Source of the DNA: Nitrosospira sp. Nsp2
Lineage (GTDB): Bacteria > Pseudomonadota > Gammaproteobacteria > Burkholderiales > Nitrosomonadaceae
NCBI RefSeq assembly: GCF_003050965.1
Contig: NZ_QAOU01000002.1
Location: 1 to 64,000, forward strand
Direction of reading: 5' to 3'
Length of the DNA: 64,000 nt
Shown here: positions 17,567 to 26,681 of the stretch, piece after piece
Numbering within the stretch: position 1 is the stretch's first letter
Layout: each line of letters opens with the position of its first letter
The notes under the pieces: generated by a model
Seen by the model: only the letters and a program-made list of their open reading frames with translations
Told to the model about the DNA's origin: nothing
Databases searched by the model: none
Program-made: the position numbers and the translations under genes

Positions 17567-18223
17567 ATGGCGGCCTCTAAAGCAAAACTGATGCTGGTGG
17601 ATGACCATGCCATGCTGCGTCATGGCATGGCGATGCTCATCAATCTGGAACCTGACTTGGAGGTCGTTGGCGAGGCCGGCGACGGCGCCGAAGCATTGGC
17701 CAGGCTCAAGACAGAGCCTCATCCCGATATTATTCTGATGGATGTCTCCCTCAAGACGCTCTCCGGGCTGGAGGTCATAAAAAGCATTCATGCCGTGGCC
17801 CCGGCATTGCCCGTGCTGGTTGTCTCCATGCATGATGAAACGGTTTACGCCCAGCGCGCCCTGCGGGCGGGTGCGCGCGGATATGTGATGAAGCAGGAGC
17901 CGGGCGAAGTGCTGGTGACCGCCATTCGCGAGGTATTGGCAGGGAATGTTTATCTGAGCAAGCAGATGCACGCCCGGATGCTGAACCGGGCCGCGACCGG
18001 AAACGGGCAGGCTGAGCCCCTGATCAACAGTCTGACCCCGAGTGAGTTCGAAGTACTGCACTTGATCGGGTCGGGCCATAGCAGCCAGGAAATCGCCAAA
18101 TTGCTGAGCCGGAGTATCAAGACCATCGAAACGCACCGCTTTAATATCCGGTCCAAATTGAATTTGAAAGACGGGGCCGACCTGATACGTTATGCGACCC
18201 AATGGATTTCGGAAGAGCGTTAG
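17567..18223 (+). CDS. NarL/FixJ-family response regulator
   Basis: 218 residues. The receiver domain has the acidic pair in LMLVDDH, the phospho-acceptor Asp in IILMDVSL and the Lys switch in YVMKQE. The C-terminal LuxR-type HTH spans about 145-205 (LTPSEFEVLHLIGSGHSSQE, KTIETHRFNIRSKL). It is the cognate partner of the kinase just upstream. The ATG at 17567 follows the kinase TGA by one base; an earlier in-frame codon overlaps the kinase and is less likely. A tandem palindrome 160 bp downstream (18382-18418) is a candidate binding site. Confidence 0.92.
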   Translation: MAASKAKLMLVDDHAMLRHGMAMLINLEPDLEVVGEAGDGAEALARLKTEPHPDIILMDVSLKTLSGLEVIKSIHAVAPALPVLVVSMHDETVYAQRALRAGARGYVMKQEPGEVLVTAIREVLAGNVYLSKQMHARMLNRAATGNGQAEPLINSLTPSEFEVLHLIGSGHSSQEIAKLLSRSIKTIETHRFNIRSKLNLKDGADLIRYATQWISEER

Positions 18224-18381
18224 CGCGGTCCTCGCGGCGCCACGTTGCCATACAGCAATCATGGGATTTAATCGCGCGTGCATAATCCCCGGTTATTTCC
18301 ACCACTTCAGGCGGTTATCACCTTGAACCGCCCACATGTAACTACCCCTTGCATTCTACACTTCTGGCACAAAAATGTTGT

Positions 18382-18418
18382 CTAAGGGTTTCCCTTAGCG
18401 TAAAACAAGGGTTTCCCC
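18382..18418. promoter_or_regulatory. Tandem palindromic operator candidate
   Basis: A perfect palindrome CTAAGGGTTTCCCTTAG at 18382-18398 is followed by a second, imperfect copy AAGGGTTTCCCC at 18407-18418, with centres 23 bp (about two helical turns) apart. It lies 70-100 bp before the lipoprotein gene at 18486 and after the LuxR-type regulator gene. Binding by that regulator is inference. Confidence 0.5.
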
Positions 18419-18485
18419 AATATACTCATAGTGTTGACTGCGATAGGATGACATCACTTTCAATCCTTTTGGGTTTATTACTCTC

Positions 18486-18944
18486 ATGAAAACGACGATA
18501 GGAAAGCATCTCGCGGTTTTGTCCATGCTCGGTTTTCTCACCGCATGCGCACAGATGGGATCGCTCGAGGCGGAGGACGCGACTGCTCGCAAAGCGACGC
18601 AGAGCGCCCGAACCCATGCAGACCATGATCGCCTGGCGCAGCGTTATCAAAACACTGCCAAGGAATTGCGCGTAAAAGCAGAGGAGCAAAAGAAGCTGCT
18701 CCAGCATTACGAGGAGAAAAGCTATCTCTACGGCAGGCAGGCTCAGGATAACAAATCTCATACCGCGGCTTTACTTTCCAGGTACGAGCGAGCCGTAGAG
18801 GACAACGTGAAGCTGGCTGCTCATCACCGGAACATGGCGGCCGAACTCGCAAAGGGTAATTATGCGGCATCGGACGCGCCGCGCCAGGACGATAACCGGG
18901 AGATCAAGGCGAAGGTCAGCTCCGACCCCGGCAATCGTCTGTAA
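18486..18944 (+). CDS. Small helical lipoprotein
   Basis: 152 residues. A lipoprotein signal (MKTTIGKHLAVLSMLGFLTA then Cys21) is followed by a mostly helical, charged body (HADHDRLAQRYQNTAKELR, KAEEQKKLLQHYEEKS) that could form a coiled coil, and a polar tail. It resembles small hypothetical lipoproteins found beside two-component systems in betaproteobacteria. The ribosome site is weak. The tandem palindrome just upstream suggests specific control. Confidence 0.75.
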   Translation: MKTTIGKHLAVLSMLGFLTACAQMGSLEAEDATARKATQSARTHADHDRLAQRYQNTAKELRVKAEEQKKLLQHYEEKSYLYGRQAQDNKSHTAALLSRYERAVEDNVKLAAHHRNMAAELAKGNYAASDAPRQDDNREIKAKVSSDPGNRL

Positions 18945-20005
18945 ACCTTTTAACGTGTAACGCGTTTTTACTGTGTCACGAGGATACCGCTCACGTCGAA
19001 CCAGGTCGGCGTGAGCGGTAAATTTCTTCAACAGGGTGATTCCTTCATCCGTCCTTGATTGCGATTGCTTGATCGCAATTCCTTACAGCGATCCTTATTC
19101 CTTAAGCCGATTGCTTGCATCCGGATAGCCGCCAGTTCCCACCCGCGCGGCCATTCACACATACACAAAACCGGCATCAAACCTACTTAAAACCGCTCGC
19201 ATAACCTGACACCGCGCACATGCTGTTTCAGTAGGGGGCCTGGTATTAAATCGGCGCACAGGCCAGGCTACGAGAAGGGTGTGTAAGAATAAGGGACGGA
19301 AACGGATTTTCTGGCTCGGGTTAAAGCGCAAAGGGTCGTGGGATAGAGAATAAATCCAGATCGTTCCTGTTTGCGCAACCAGCCTTGCTGAAATATCGTT
19401 GCCTGGCAGGCGATTCCGGGGATACACATTTCAACAAGAAGTATAAGAGACGAACGCTCTTTTTATGGTTGGGGTCGAGGAACCTTGTCAGGTTCGTTTA
19501 ATCTGCCGGCGGCAATATACTCCCGTCCCCGCGATCCGCCGGGTTTCAACCTCGACCAGTGTCCAGTCCGTCAGGCGTTATACCGGCGCTAAAGCTTGAA
19601 AGGAGCGATGCCTAAGCAAGGCCCTGCGGACTTCGCCCAGAATACCCTGGATTCCGGCCAACCCACGAGCGATTCTTCATGCACGTATGGGTCGCGGGAT
19701 TCTCCGGTGGTTTTGAAGATGGCGTGGGCTATCCGCTCTATCTGGCCTTCTGCGGATCTGATGTAAGGGACGTATTCAACCATTTTTTACACGCGGTTAG
19801 TCAACAGAACATCTCCCAATTTAAATAAGTGTGGGCCCGTTTTCTGTGCGGTAGACCGCATTTCGCAAGTATGATCCTGCCGCGCCGCGGGGGCCGCGGT
19901 CATCGGCCCGGCACAGGACATATGGAGACGACATTGAAAGGTGATTTTCACGACTACGCCGTTATAGTTTAGAATTGCTCAATCTAAACGGAATGGATTA
20001 CCTGC
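18945..20005. other. Long intergenic region
   Basis: About 1060 bp without a supported gene. Open frames on the minus strand at 19155-19427 and 19589-19783 lack ribosome sites and family resemblance. The only structured site I find is the palindrome at 19967-19989. The region may hold decayed genes. Confidence 0.4.
19967..19989. promoter_or_regulatory. Inverted repeat upstream of the 20006 gene
   Basis: GTTTAGA (19967-19973) and TCTAAAC (19983-19989) are perfect arms around 9 bp that are themselves partly symmetrical (ATTG and CAA). It ends 16 bp before the ATG, overlapping the position of the ribosome-binding region, so it could be an operator or an mRNA hairpin affecting translation. Confidence 0.45.
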
Positions 20006-21421
20006 ATGAAGTGCGATGGGAAGAAAAAAGCGATCTCCTGGAAACATTTGCTGCCTCTGGCGCTCGCGATGAGTATTGGTGCGTGCGGCGATGGAAGCGG
20101 ACCCTCAGCAAGCGGCGGCAGCGGCAGTGGTAGCGGCGGTGGTGGCGGCAAGACGGAAAAAGGCCCTACGACGGGAAAGTTGCTGGATGCGGCGGTAAGT
20201 GGCGTGGGGTACGCGGCGGCGTCCGGAGCTACCGGAACCACGGATGAGAACGGGATTTTCAAGTTTAACCATGGCGACACGGTAGAGTTCAAGCTGGGCA
20301 GCCTGGTGCTCGGCAAGGTCCCGGGGGCGGCCATTATTACGCCGATGGAATTGGCGGGGGATAACGATCACAGGTTGCGAAACCTCCTTGTCCTGTTTCA
20401 GTCCCTGGACGCGGATGGGAATCCGGCGAACGGCATTTCTATCCCGGCCGCTGCCGCATCTGCCCTCAGTGCCTCGATCAAACTGGATAGTGAACCCGCT
20501 GCGTTTGTTGCGTCCCCCGAGTTGCAGAAGGCGAGAGAGGCGGCCGGCATTTCCGGGCCCGTAAAAACCCCCGTGCAGGCCACTGGTCACTTTCTTTCGC
20601 AGGGAATGGCCATGCTCAGCAACCAGGTCTGGGTCAAGCAGGATGATGGGACGGCTTCCATTATCCGTATTGCGGGTACCGGCGCGAACGGCGCCGAGTA
20701 TTTGCAAGGCGAGGCCACGCCGGATGACTCCTGCGACACCAACCGCGTCTGCGGCGGCAATCTGGTCAGCAAAGCCGGTGTCGAATACGGCACCGCGCAC
20801 CTTTCCGGGGTGAATAACAGGGGCTTCAAATTCGCTGCAAAACCTGTAATCGATACCAATCTTCAGGCTGGGCTGTCGAATCCGCGCCCAAACTGGCGAG
20901 TTCGTAGCGATGGCTACAACCTGACTACCTCGGATATTTTCACCGTGCAAAGGAAGCGGGAACAGAAAAGTCTCTTCGGTGAACTCTTCCATATTGCCGG
21001 TACGCTCGAGATCAGCTCTTCGAAGGAGCCCATCAAGACCGAGGTCAAGGAAATCCATTTTTCCCCGATGGAGAACGATCCGAAAGGTATTACCGGGGCG
21101 TGGATTGCGGACCCCGCCAGCATGAAGACGCCAATGTACCTGTTCTTTTCGAACGGGAAATACATGATGGTCGATCCCGTGGGTGATGTAAAAACGGCCG
21201 ATCACGAGAGTTGCGGCGACCCGGGTGTCGAGTTTGCCTCATATACTTATGATTCAGGCGGCAAGGTCCTGAATATCAAGGGATTTACCTACGATACCAA
21301 TGGTTGCGCCGGTTTTTCCACCAACGGCCCGGTATCCTTCAGCATCAGCGCGGATGGCAAAACGGCAACGTTGAATATGCAGGACAAAAGCACGCTTACG
21401 CTTCACCGCATATCGAAATAG
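20006..21421 (+). CDS. Gly/Ser-linker lipoprotein of unknown function
   Basis: 471 residues. A lipobox (AMSIGACGDG) gives lipidation near Cys27, followed by a flexible Gly/Ser linker (about 30-48). The next segment (about 55-100: GKLLDAAVSGVGYAAASG, TDENGIFKFNHGDTVEFKLG) is the Ig-like adhesin/lipoprotein start often seen in surface lipoproteins. The C-terminal third is a beta-rich module (ITGAWIADPA, MYLFFSNGKYMM). I cannot name the family. A terminator lies about 190 bp downstream. Confidence 0.75.
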   Translation: MKCDGKKKAISWKHLLPLALAMSIGACGDGSGPSASGGSGSGSGGGGGKTEKGPTTGKLLDAAVSGVGYAAASGATGTTDENGIFKFNHGDTVEFKLGSLVLGKVPGAAIITPMELAGDNDHRLRNLLVLFQSLDADGNPANGISIPAAAASALSASIKLDSEPAAFVASPELQKAREAAGISGPVKTPVQATGHFLSQGMAMLSNQVWVKQDDGTASIIRIAGTGANGAEYLQGEATPDDSCDTNRVCGGNLVSKAGVEYGTAHLSGVNNRGFKFAAKPVIDTNLQAGLSNPRPNWRVRSDGYNLTTSDIFTVQRKREQKSLFGELFHIAGTLEISSSKEPIKTEVKEIHFSPMENDPKGITGAWIADPASMKTPMYLFFSNGKYMMVDPVGDVKTADHESCGDPGVEFASYTYDSGGKVLNIKGFTYDTNGCAGFSTNGPVSFSISADGKTATLNMQDKSTLTLHRISK

Positions 21422-21612
21422 CACCGTTCGGGTCAACCGGGGTATTTGTGTTTCGACACGCTAGACAGGGCGAAGAAACCATAACTTGCAGCTTTGGCTG
21501 GATGACCTTGTCCCGCCCAAACAATTCAGTCGTATGGGTCGCCGCGCACGAGCCCCGCGCGTTTCGGCTCATGTGCCGGATGGATTTATAAAGGAAATTT
21601 ATAAAAAGCGGG

Positions 21613-21648
21613 GCGAGCTTGAGTCCGACACGGACAAGCCCGTTTTTT
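21613..21648 (+). terminator. Rho-independent terminator
   Basis: CGAGCTTGAGTCCG pairs with CGGACAAGCCCG (one bulge and one G/G mismatch) around an ACA loop and runs into TTTTTT. It ends transcription from the lipoprotein gene at 20006 and faces the convergent DUF2383-type gene. Confidence 0.75.
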
Positions 21649-21683
21649 GACGCACAACTAGCCTCTTCCCCGGCCTCCGGTGT

Positions 21684-22145
21684 TCAGGCGGACCCGGCGC
21701 GATGCCGGGCCGTGTCGCGCAGCTGCCGCACCCGGTCGTGGTTCCTTTTCGCGCCTTCAAACTGGTGATCAAGAATAGCGCGCAGGTCGCCGGGCAACTC
21801 TTCCCTTAATGCATTCTCGTAGGCCATTAACGCCGCAGCTTCGCCCCGTTCGCATTCTTCCAGAACGGCGACGTTATCGTTATTAGTCAACATCGCTTTA
21901 AGATCCACCCAGGCGCGGTGCAATGCGCCCGCCGGGCTCCCGCTTTTGTCCGGGTCGCCGCCGTAGCGTCTCACCTCGGCGCTTAATACGCGAACCCCGT
22001 CATCACAACTTTGGGCGCGGTTCTGAAAATACATTTTCAGGGTGGCGTCGTCCGTGTCATCGGCGCAGGTCCTGAACCCTGCGGCGCCATCCCGTGAAAT
22101 GTCGATCAGGCCGTTGAGCATGCTTACGATTCTGGCATTATCCAT
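21684..22145 (-). CDS. PA2169-family four-helix-bundle protein (DUF2383)
   Basis: 153 residues. It starts MDNARIVSMLNGLIDISRDG and continues with the ferritin-like helical pattern GFRTCADD, YFQNRAQSCDDGVRVLSAEV, GALHRAWVDLKAML, ECERGEAAALMAYENAL. The family (DUF2383/PA2169) is linked to stress and desiccation but its chemistry is not settled. The start at 22145 has AGGAG 8 nt upstream; a longer frame to 22370 is not credible. Confidence 0.85.
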   Translation of the reverse strand: MDNARIVSMLNGLIDISRDGAAGFRTCADDTDDATLKMYFQNRAQSCDDGVRVLSAEVRRYGGDPDKSGSPAGALHRAWVDLKAMLTNNDNVAVLEECERGEAAALMAYENALREELPGDLRAILDHQFEGAKRNHDRVRQLRDTARHRAGSA

Positions 22146-22336
22146 TTTATTCTCCTGAAAGTGAAAGGCAGGGGCTTTCCACCAGTTTAGGATGAGGTGG
22201 GTACCTGATCTGTTCGGTGAAGCACATTCCGTCGCTTTGCGCCCGGGGCGCGCTCCGCCTGTCCGGTTTCCTGCCAGCGTGGCGGTGGCGGGGCCAAAAA
22301 GCAGCGATAAAAATGAACCCGGCGTAAACGGTGCTC

Positions 22337-24688
22337 TTACATTGGTTTTCGCGGCGGTGCGAGTCGCCACGTTACTCGCCCGACTTCCTCGCCTTCATAA
22401 GTCTGCCGGGCAAACAGCTCGAACTCATGCTTCCGCATGGGCTCGGGTATTTTCACCAGCAACCGTAGCGGAATCCGCGCCTTGGCGGGGAAGGCGATCG
22501 GCGGAAAACTTACGCGTCCGCAGGGATTCATGACAATGTGAACCACGCGCTGAGAGTCGGGCCTGGGATAGGCGGCGGAAGCGATGTGATGCGGGCATAC
22601 GCGCAGCCGTTCAGCGAACTCCGGAGGCAATTCGAGCATGATTTCCGAACCGGCCGGAAGCCGCGACACAATCTCAAGCTGCATGCGGCGGGCCATGTCA
22701 GGCGCACCCGCGGCCATGAACGGCAGGGCCACATAACCGGGGGGCTCGGCACGCGGAGGCGGGACGTTATCAACCACGTTGAAATTGCGCCATGTGACAT
22801 TGTTATTGTTGCGGATGAAGGTGGTGAAGTTATTCCAGACCATTAAATCGGCTGGCGTGGGGCCGGGATCGCGCGGGGTGTTGAGGATGCTGATAAAGCA
22901 ATAATGCCCTGGGCCAGGGATGGCCGCCGCTGGCCAGGTGATGGCGCTTGAGACGGTCAGCAAGTCGCCGGTTGGCACGCTTGGCAGCGTTGTTGCTCCC
23001 AACAGGGTCCACAGGTCAGGGGTAAGCAGCGTTGACGGTGGCGCCCAATAGACGGTGGCGGTTACGTTGGAGGCCGCCGTGCCGCCGCGGTTGCGCACGC
23101 GCACGTAAACGAAATTATCCTGCCCGCTTTCAGCCTCGTAGCCCAGCGTCACATCGTTCTCGGTGCCGCTGCCCGCGCCGAAAGCCGCCTGAGGGTCTGC
23201 CACGGGCGTCTGGCGCAGAATGATGTCGGGGCTCGACGCAATGGCGCCCAAGTGGGGGTCGCCGTTATCGCCCACAAAGTCGCGCAGATAAATATCGGGC
23301 GACAGATTGAGCACCATGCCATCGATGATGGCGCGCAAGTTGGGCATGACGCCAATGCGGTCCACGGCTGGGTTTTGGGATGAGGTCCCGTTTGCGGGGT
23401 CGGAGAGAATCATGCGCAGTTGCCATGGCGCCAGTCGGCCGCCGCTGGCCGCCTGCATCAGGCCCTGAACTGCAAGGGCCGCGCCCGTGACGATGGGCGA
23501 GGCGCTGGAGGTGCCGTTGAACCCGGTGGTATAGAGGTTGGTTGCGGTGTTGGTGGCGTCGGAAGAGAGGGTATCCACGCTCTCGCCCCATCCATAACAG
23601 TCTATCCGGCTGCCGTGGCAGGAAAAGCCGAGCCGGGCATGCGGCGCGGTGGCGCTCGCCGCCCCTACTATGATGGCCCCTGAATCCAGAAAATCGGGGC
23701 TGGCGCGATTGAATATCTGCTGGCCGCCGGGATTGACCACGGTATCCAGGTCGACGCCGCCGTTGCCTCCCGCCTCCACCACTACGATACCGAGGGAGGT
23801 TGCGAGCTGAATCACATCGAAAACCGCCGGCTCAATCTCGACCGGAACGAGGTTGTAGCCGAACAGGTTCGTTTGCGCTTCCAGCAGCAGCACGTCGCCA
23901 AATTGCATGACGGCGATCGCGTCGAGTATTGGCTGCGCCGTGCTGTAGCCGCCGCCGTCCCGATGCTGGCCCACGCAGCGGATGGATGCCAGCGCGGGCG
24001 TGATGCCCACGCATCCAAGGGCATTGTCCGCTGCCGCGATTTCTCCCAGCACGCCGCTCCCGTGGAAGAAATAGGAGTGATTCAGCCCCGAGATAAGCGT
24101 GATGCCATGCGCCGCCAGATCTTCATGGTTGAAGGTCCAACCCCATTCCATATCCACCAGCGCCTGTCCTGCGCCATCCCCGCCGGGAAAGTTCCAGGCG
24201 TACTCTGCGTCGATGCCGTCCGGAGCGGGGTCGAGGTATCCCTGGTTGGCGAAGCGGGGATCGTCCGCGGGGTTTACAAGCGGAGGCTCGACGGGCGGCG
24301 GTTCGACATAGGCAATGGCGACTGAATCCCATTGCAGCAGCGCCCTCACCAGCTCTTCAGCATTCGTTCCAAGTGGCAGATTCACCGCGAAATAAGCACC
24401 GAGGTTCGCGGCGCGGAAGGACGGATCCAGCGCCCGCGCCCGCTCGGCCAGCGCGGCAAACTGCTCAGGCTGAATGGAGAGGAGGGGTTCAAGCGTGATC
24501 CCCTCGAACTGGGCTGCCAGCGCGTTCCATGGACCCGCCCCCATGCTTTCCAACGCTCGGGCCGTGTCCTCGCGGGGTAACTGGACATGTTCCTTGAATT
24601 TCACCACCACCCGTCGGCGAAATCCCGGGCCGGGTCGCGCTTGTTCAGTCCCGGGCACGCCAGAGCTTTCGCCTTCATTCGTCGCCAT
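22337..24688 (-). CDS. Subtilisin-like (S8) serine peptidase with C-terminal Ig-like domains
   Basis: 783 residues. The catalytic triad is visible: Asp179 in ALVDMEWGW, His209 in FFHGSGVLGEI, Ser394 in NGTSSASPIVTG, with the oxyanion Asn309 in VEAGGNGG. A propeptide-like region (about 25-130) precedes the domain. After about 450, a CARDB-like beta module (YVRVRNRGGTAASNVTATVY) and a further domain follow. No signal peptide is obvious, which is unusual for a secreted protease; it may use another export route or act in the cytoplasm. Only about 190 bp separates its stop from the DUF2383 gene in the same direction. It is divergent from the lone HAF gene. Confidence 0.9.
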   Translation of the reverse strand: MATNEGESSGVPGTEQARPGPGFRRRVVVKFKEHVQLPREDTARALESMGAGPWNALAAQFEGITLEPLLSIQPEQFAALAERARALDPSFRAANLGAYFAVNLPLGTNAEELVRALLQWDSVAIAYVEPPPVEPPLVNPADDPRFANQGYLDPAPDGIDAEYAWNFPGGDGAGQALVDMEWGWTFNHEDLAAHGITLISGLNHSYFFHGSGVLGEIAAADNALGCVGITPALASIRCVGQHRDGGGYSTAQPILDAIAVMQFGDVLLLEAQTNLFGYNLVPVEIEPAVFDVIQLATSLGIVVVEAGGNGGVDLDTVVNPGGQQIFNRASPDFLDSGAIIVGAASATAPHARLGFSCHGSRIDCYGWGESVDTLSSDATNTATNLYTTGFNGTSSASPIVTGAALAVQGLMQAASGGRLAPWQLRMILSDPANGTSSQNPAVDRIGVMPNLRAIIDGMVLNLSPDIYLRDFVGDNGDPHLGAIASSPDIILRQTPVADPQAAFGAGSGTENDVTLGYEAESGQDNFVYVRVRNRGGTAASNVTATVYWAPPSTLLTPDLWTLLGATTLPSVPTGDLLTVSSAITWPAAAIPGPGHYCFISILNTPRDPGPTPADLMVWNNFTTFIRNNNNVTWRNFNVVDNVPPPRAEPPGYVALPFMAAGAPDMARRMQLEIVSRLPAGSEIMLELPPEFAERLRVCPHHIASAAYPRPDSQRVVHIVMNPCGRVSFPPIAFPAKARIPLRLLVKIPEPMRKHEFELFARQTYEGEEVGRVTWRLAPPRKPM

Positions 24689-24935
24689 TATCGAACTCCC
24701 CTTGTTGATTGTTATGAATAATGTATAGCACAGAATTGCCGTGTTGCGCGAGTGAGAACAGCCCTAAAACGTAGTCTGTTCGCTATTTTCGATAGCGCGA
24801 CAGCTATCCCGGACGTTGCCGGTTACGGAGAAAATGAATATCCATTTTGCGCTGTTGCATTTATTCAGTGCTCACTTGATCTGCAGGAAGGCCGGCCTGT
24901 CGCCCATCTCCCCGCTATTTCATTTGCTATTCCGC

Positions 24936-24963
24936 TTGACAAATCGTGTGTGTGAACTAGTCT
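24936..24963 (+). promoter_or_regulatory. HAF-type promoter (TTGACA-N16-TAGTCT)
   Basis: -35 TTGACA (24936-24941), 16-bp spacer, -10 TAGTCT (24958-24963). The same spacing and a TAnnnT -10 precede array copies F, H, I and L, and the leader also shares GTGCTTT. It is the only promoter-like site in the 378-bp gap between the protease and this gene. Confidence 0.7.
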
Positions 24964-25066
24964 GAGGCATGAATGCGTGCTTTCATGTATCCGTGCAGGC
25001 CGCTCCATCGTTAATGAACTGTCTTTCGGTCTCTAACCGCATCTTACTTTAGCTGGGGCCTTTCAC

Positions 25067-26257
25067 ATGAACTCAATCGATTACGGGTTAAAAATTCGCA
25101 AGACTGCTCTCGCGGCACTGCTGGGTGCCGGCCTGACCGTTGGCCTGACCATGGGGTCGGCAGCCTTTGCCCAAACGGCACGGACGACCTCTTACCTCAT
25201 TGATACGAACAGTTGGCAAGCTACCGAGATTGTTTTTCCCGGAAGAGACACCTTTGCCCGCGGAGTCAACGATCTGGGACAGGTGATCGGCTATAGCGTC
25301 ACAGCAGGGCGTGATCAGCATGCTTTTATAACCGGACCCGACGGGGCGGGGATAACTGATCTTGGCACGCTGGGGGGGCGGAACCGTGTGGCTGAAGGAA
25401 TCAATAGCGCCGGCCGGGTGGTTGGATGGTCCGATACAGTGGGGGAAGGCAGTTCCCACGCCTTTATCACCGGGGCCAACGGGGCGGGCATGACCGACCT
25501 CGGGACGCTGGGTGGGCCGTATAGCGCTGCTCAGGCAATCAACGCCTCCGGACAGGTCGTGGGATATTCCGATACAAGCTCAGGGGGCAGGCATGGTTTC
25601 ATCACCGGCCTCAACGGGGTGGGCATGACTGATCTCGGAACGCTCGGGGGAGCGGAAACCTATGCGTTTGGCATCAACGCTGCCGGGCGCGCGGTAGGGT
25701 ATTCCAGCACGGCAACCGGCAATAGCCATGCGTACATCACAGGCGCGAACGGCGCCGGCATGACCGACCTTGGCACCCTTGGTGGCGGGTTCAGCTCCGC
25801 GCTCGGGATAAACGGCGCCGGTCGGGTGGTGGGGTTTTCCGATACGACCGGAGGGGATCGCCATGCTTTCATTACGGGTCCCGATGGCGTCGGCATGACC
25901 GACCTGGGGACGCTCGGCGGTAATTTCAGTTTCGCAAAGGCCGTCAACGATGCCGGGCAGGTAGTGGGAGATTCTTTTTTTGACGGCACGCCGGGGGTGA
26001 CGCACCCTTTTATAACCGGCGCCAATGGGGTAGGAATGACCGATCTCAATACGCTGGTGCACCTGCCGGATGGAGTAATCCTGACTGAAGCGGGGGGCAT
26101 TAATAATATGGGGCAGCTGGTTGCCACCGCTGCGATTATTCCCGAACCCGCCACCTATGCCCTGATGCTTGCCGGGCTTGTCCTGCTCGGCGTCGTGGCC
26201 AGCAGGAAGTCGGGCTCGAATCGCCGCTCTAATGGCCGTTGGGCTTCAATGGCGTAG
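25067..26257 (+). CDS. HAF-repeat PEP-CTERM protein (lone copy A)
   Basis: 396 residues: a signal peptide (about 1-36, ending AFAQ), then seven repeat units each built on FITGPDGxGMxDLG and a GINDAGQVVG-type core (the cores read GVNDLGQVIG, GINSAGRVVG, AINASGQVVG, GINAAGRAVG, GINGAGRVVG, AVNDAGQVVG, GINNMGQLVA), then IPEPATYALMLAGLVLLG and a basic tail (the PEP-CTERM sorting signal). The family is recognised as the 'probable extracellular repeat, HAF family'; its function is unknown. It lies 24 kb left of the array. Its 3' end overlaps the convergent 26246 gene by 12 bp. Confidence 0.92.
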   Translation: MNSIDYGLKIRKTALAALLGAGLTVGLTMGSAAFAQTARTTSYLIDTNSWQATEIVFPGRDTFARGVNDLGQVIGYSVTAGRDQHAFITGPDGAGITDLGTLGGRNRVAEGINSAGRVVGWSDTVGEGSSHAFITGANGAGMTDLGTLGGPYSAAQAINASGQVVGYSDTSSGGRHGFITGLNGVGMTDLGTLGGAETYAFGINAAGRAVGYSSTATGNSHAYITGANGAGMTDLGTLGGGFSSALGINGAGRVVGFSDTTGGDRHAFITGPDGVGMTDLGTLGGNFSFAKAVNDAGQVVGDSFFDGTPGVTHPFITGANGVGMTDLNTLVHLPDGVILTEAGGINNMGQLVATAAIIPEPATYALMLAGLVLLGVVASRKSGSNRRSNGRWASMA

Positions 26258-26557
26258 CCAGTACGTCACGCCATCGAAATCGACCGAACTGAACTTCGCG
26301 TTACCTCTCGCTGCCTCGTCCAGGCCTTTTCTGTATTCCGGCAGGTAACCGTCGCGGATAAGTTCCGCGCTGCGCTGGTAGGTGTGTTCCGAGGTGATGT
26401 TTTCGACGTTTCTCGCCAGGGACTTGAGGGCCTTTAATTCTTCGGAGTACTCGTCGGTACAGCGGTAATTCAATTCCTGTTCCAGCCACTTGATACGCGC
26501 GAACAGATCATCAGTATGTATGAGGTCTGCCGTATTGGTAATAGGTCCCGATTCCAT
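26246..26557 (-). CDS. Small conserved hypothetical protein
   Basis: 103 residues, acidic and helical (LFARIKWLEQELNYRC, YSEELKALKSLARNVEN), ending in FDGVTYWLRH. It has no signal peptide. A strong AAGGAG sits 7 nt before the ATG. It overlaps the 3' end of the convergent HAF gene by 12 bp, so antisense interaction of the two mRNAs is possible. Family not recognised. Confidence 0.7.
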   Translation of the reverse strand: MESGPITNTADLIHTDDLFARIKWLEQELNYRCTDEYSEELKALKSLARNVENITSEHTYQRSAELIRDGYLPEYRKGLDEAARGNAKFSSVDFDGVTYWLRH

Positions 26558-26681
26558 ATCGATCTCCTTTGTTTATAGCCTTGCCCGTTGTCGATCAGTT
26601 GCTCCCCTACCGCCGCGATAAGCAGGCGCCCAGCCCGTTTCTTGTCTTGCCAGCCGGGACCACCGTCGCAACGGCGGAAAT

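Noticed and set aside
19155-19783. Two short minus-strand open frames in the 18945-20005 gap
   Set aside because: No ribosome site, no family resemblance and atypical composition; kept as noncoding.
20105-21205. Long minus-strand frame opposite the 20006 lipoprotein
   Set aside because: The sense frame has a lipobox, signal peptide and terminator; the antisense frame has no start signals and an unlikely composition.
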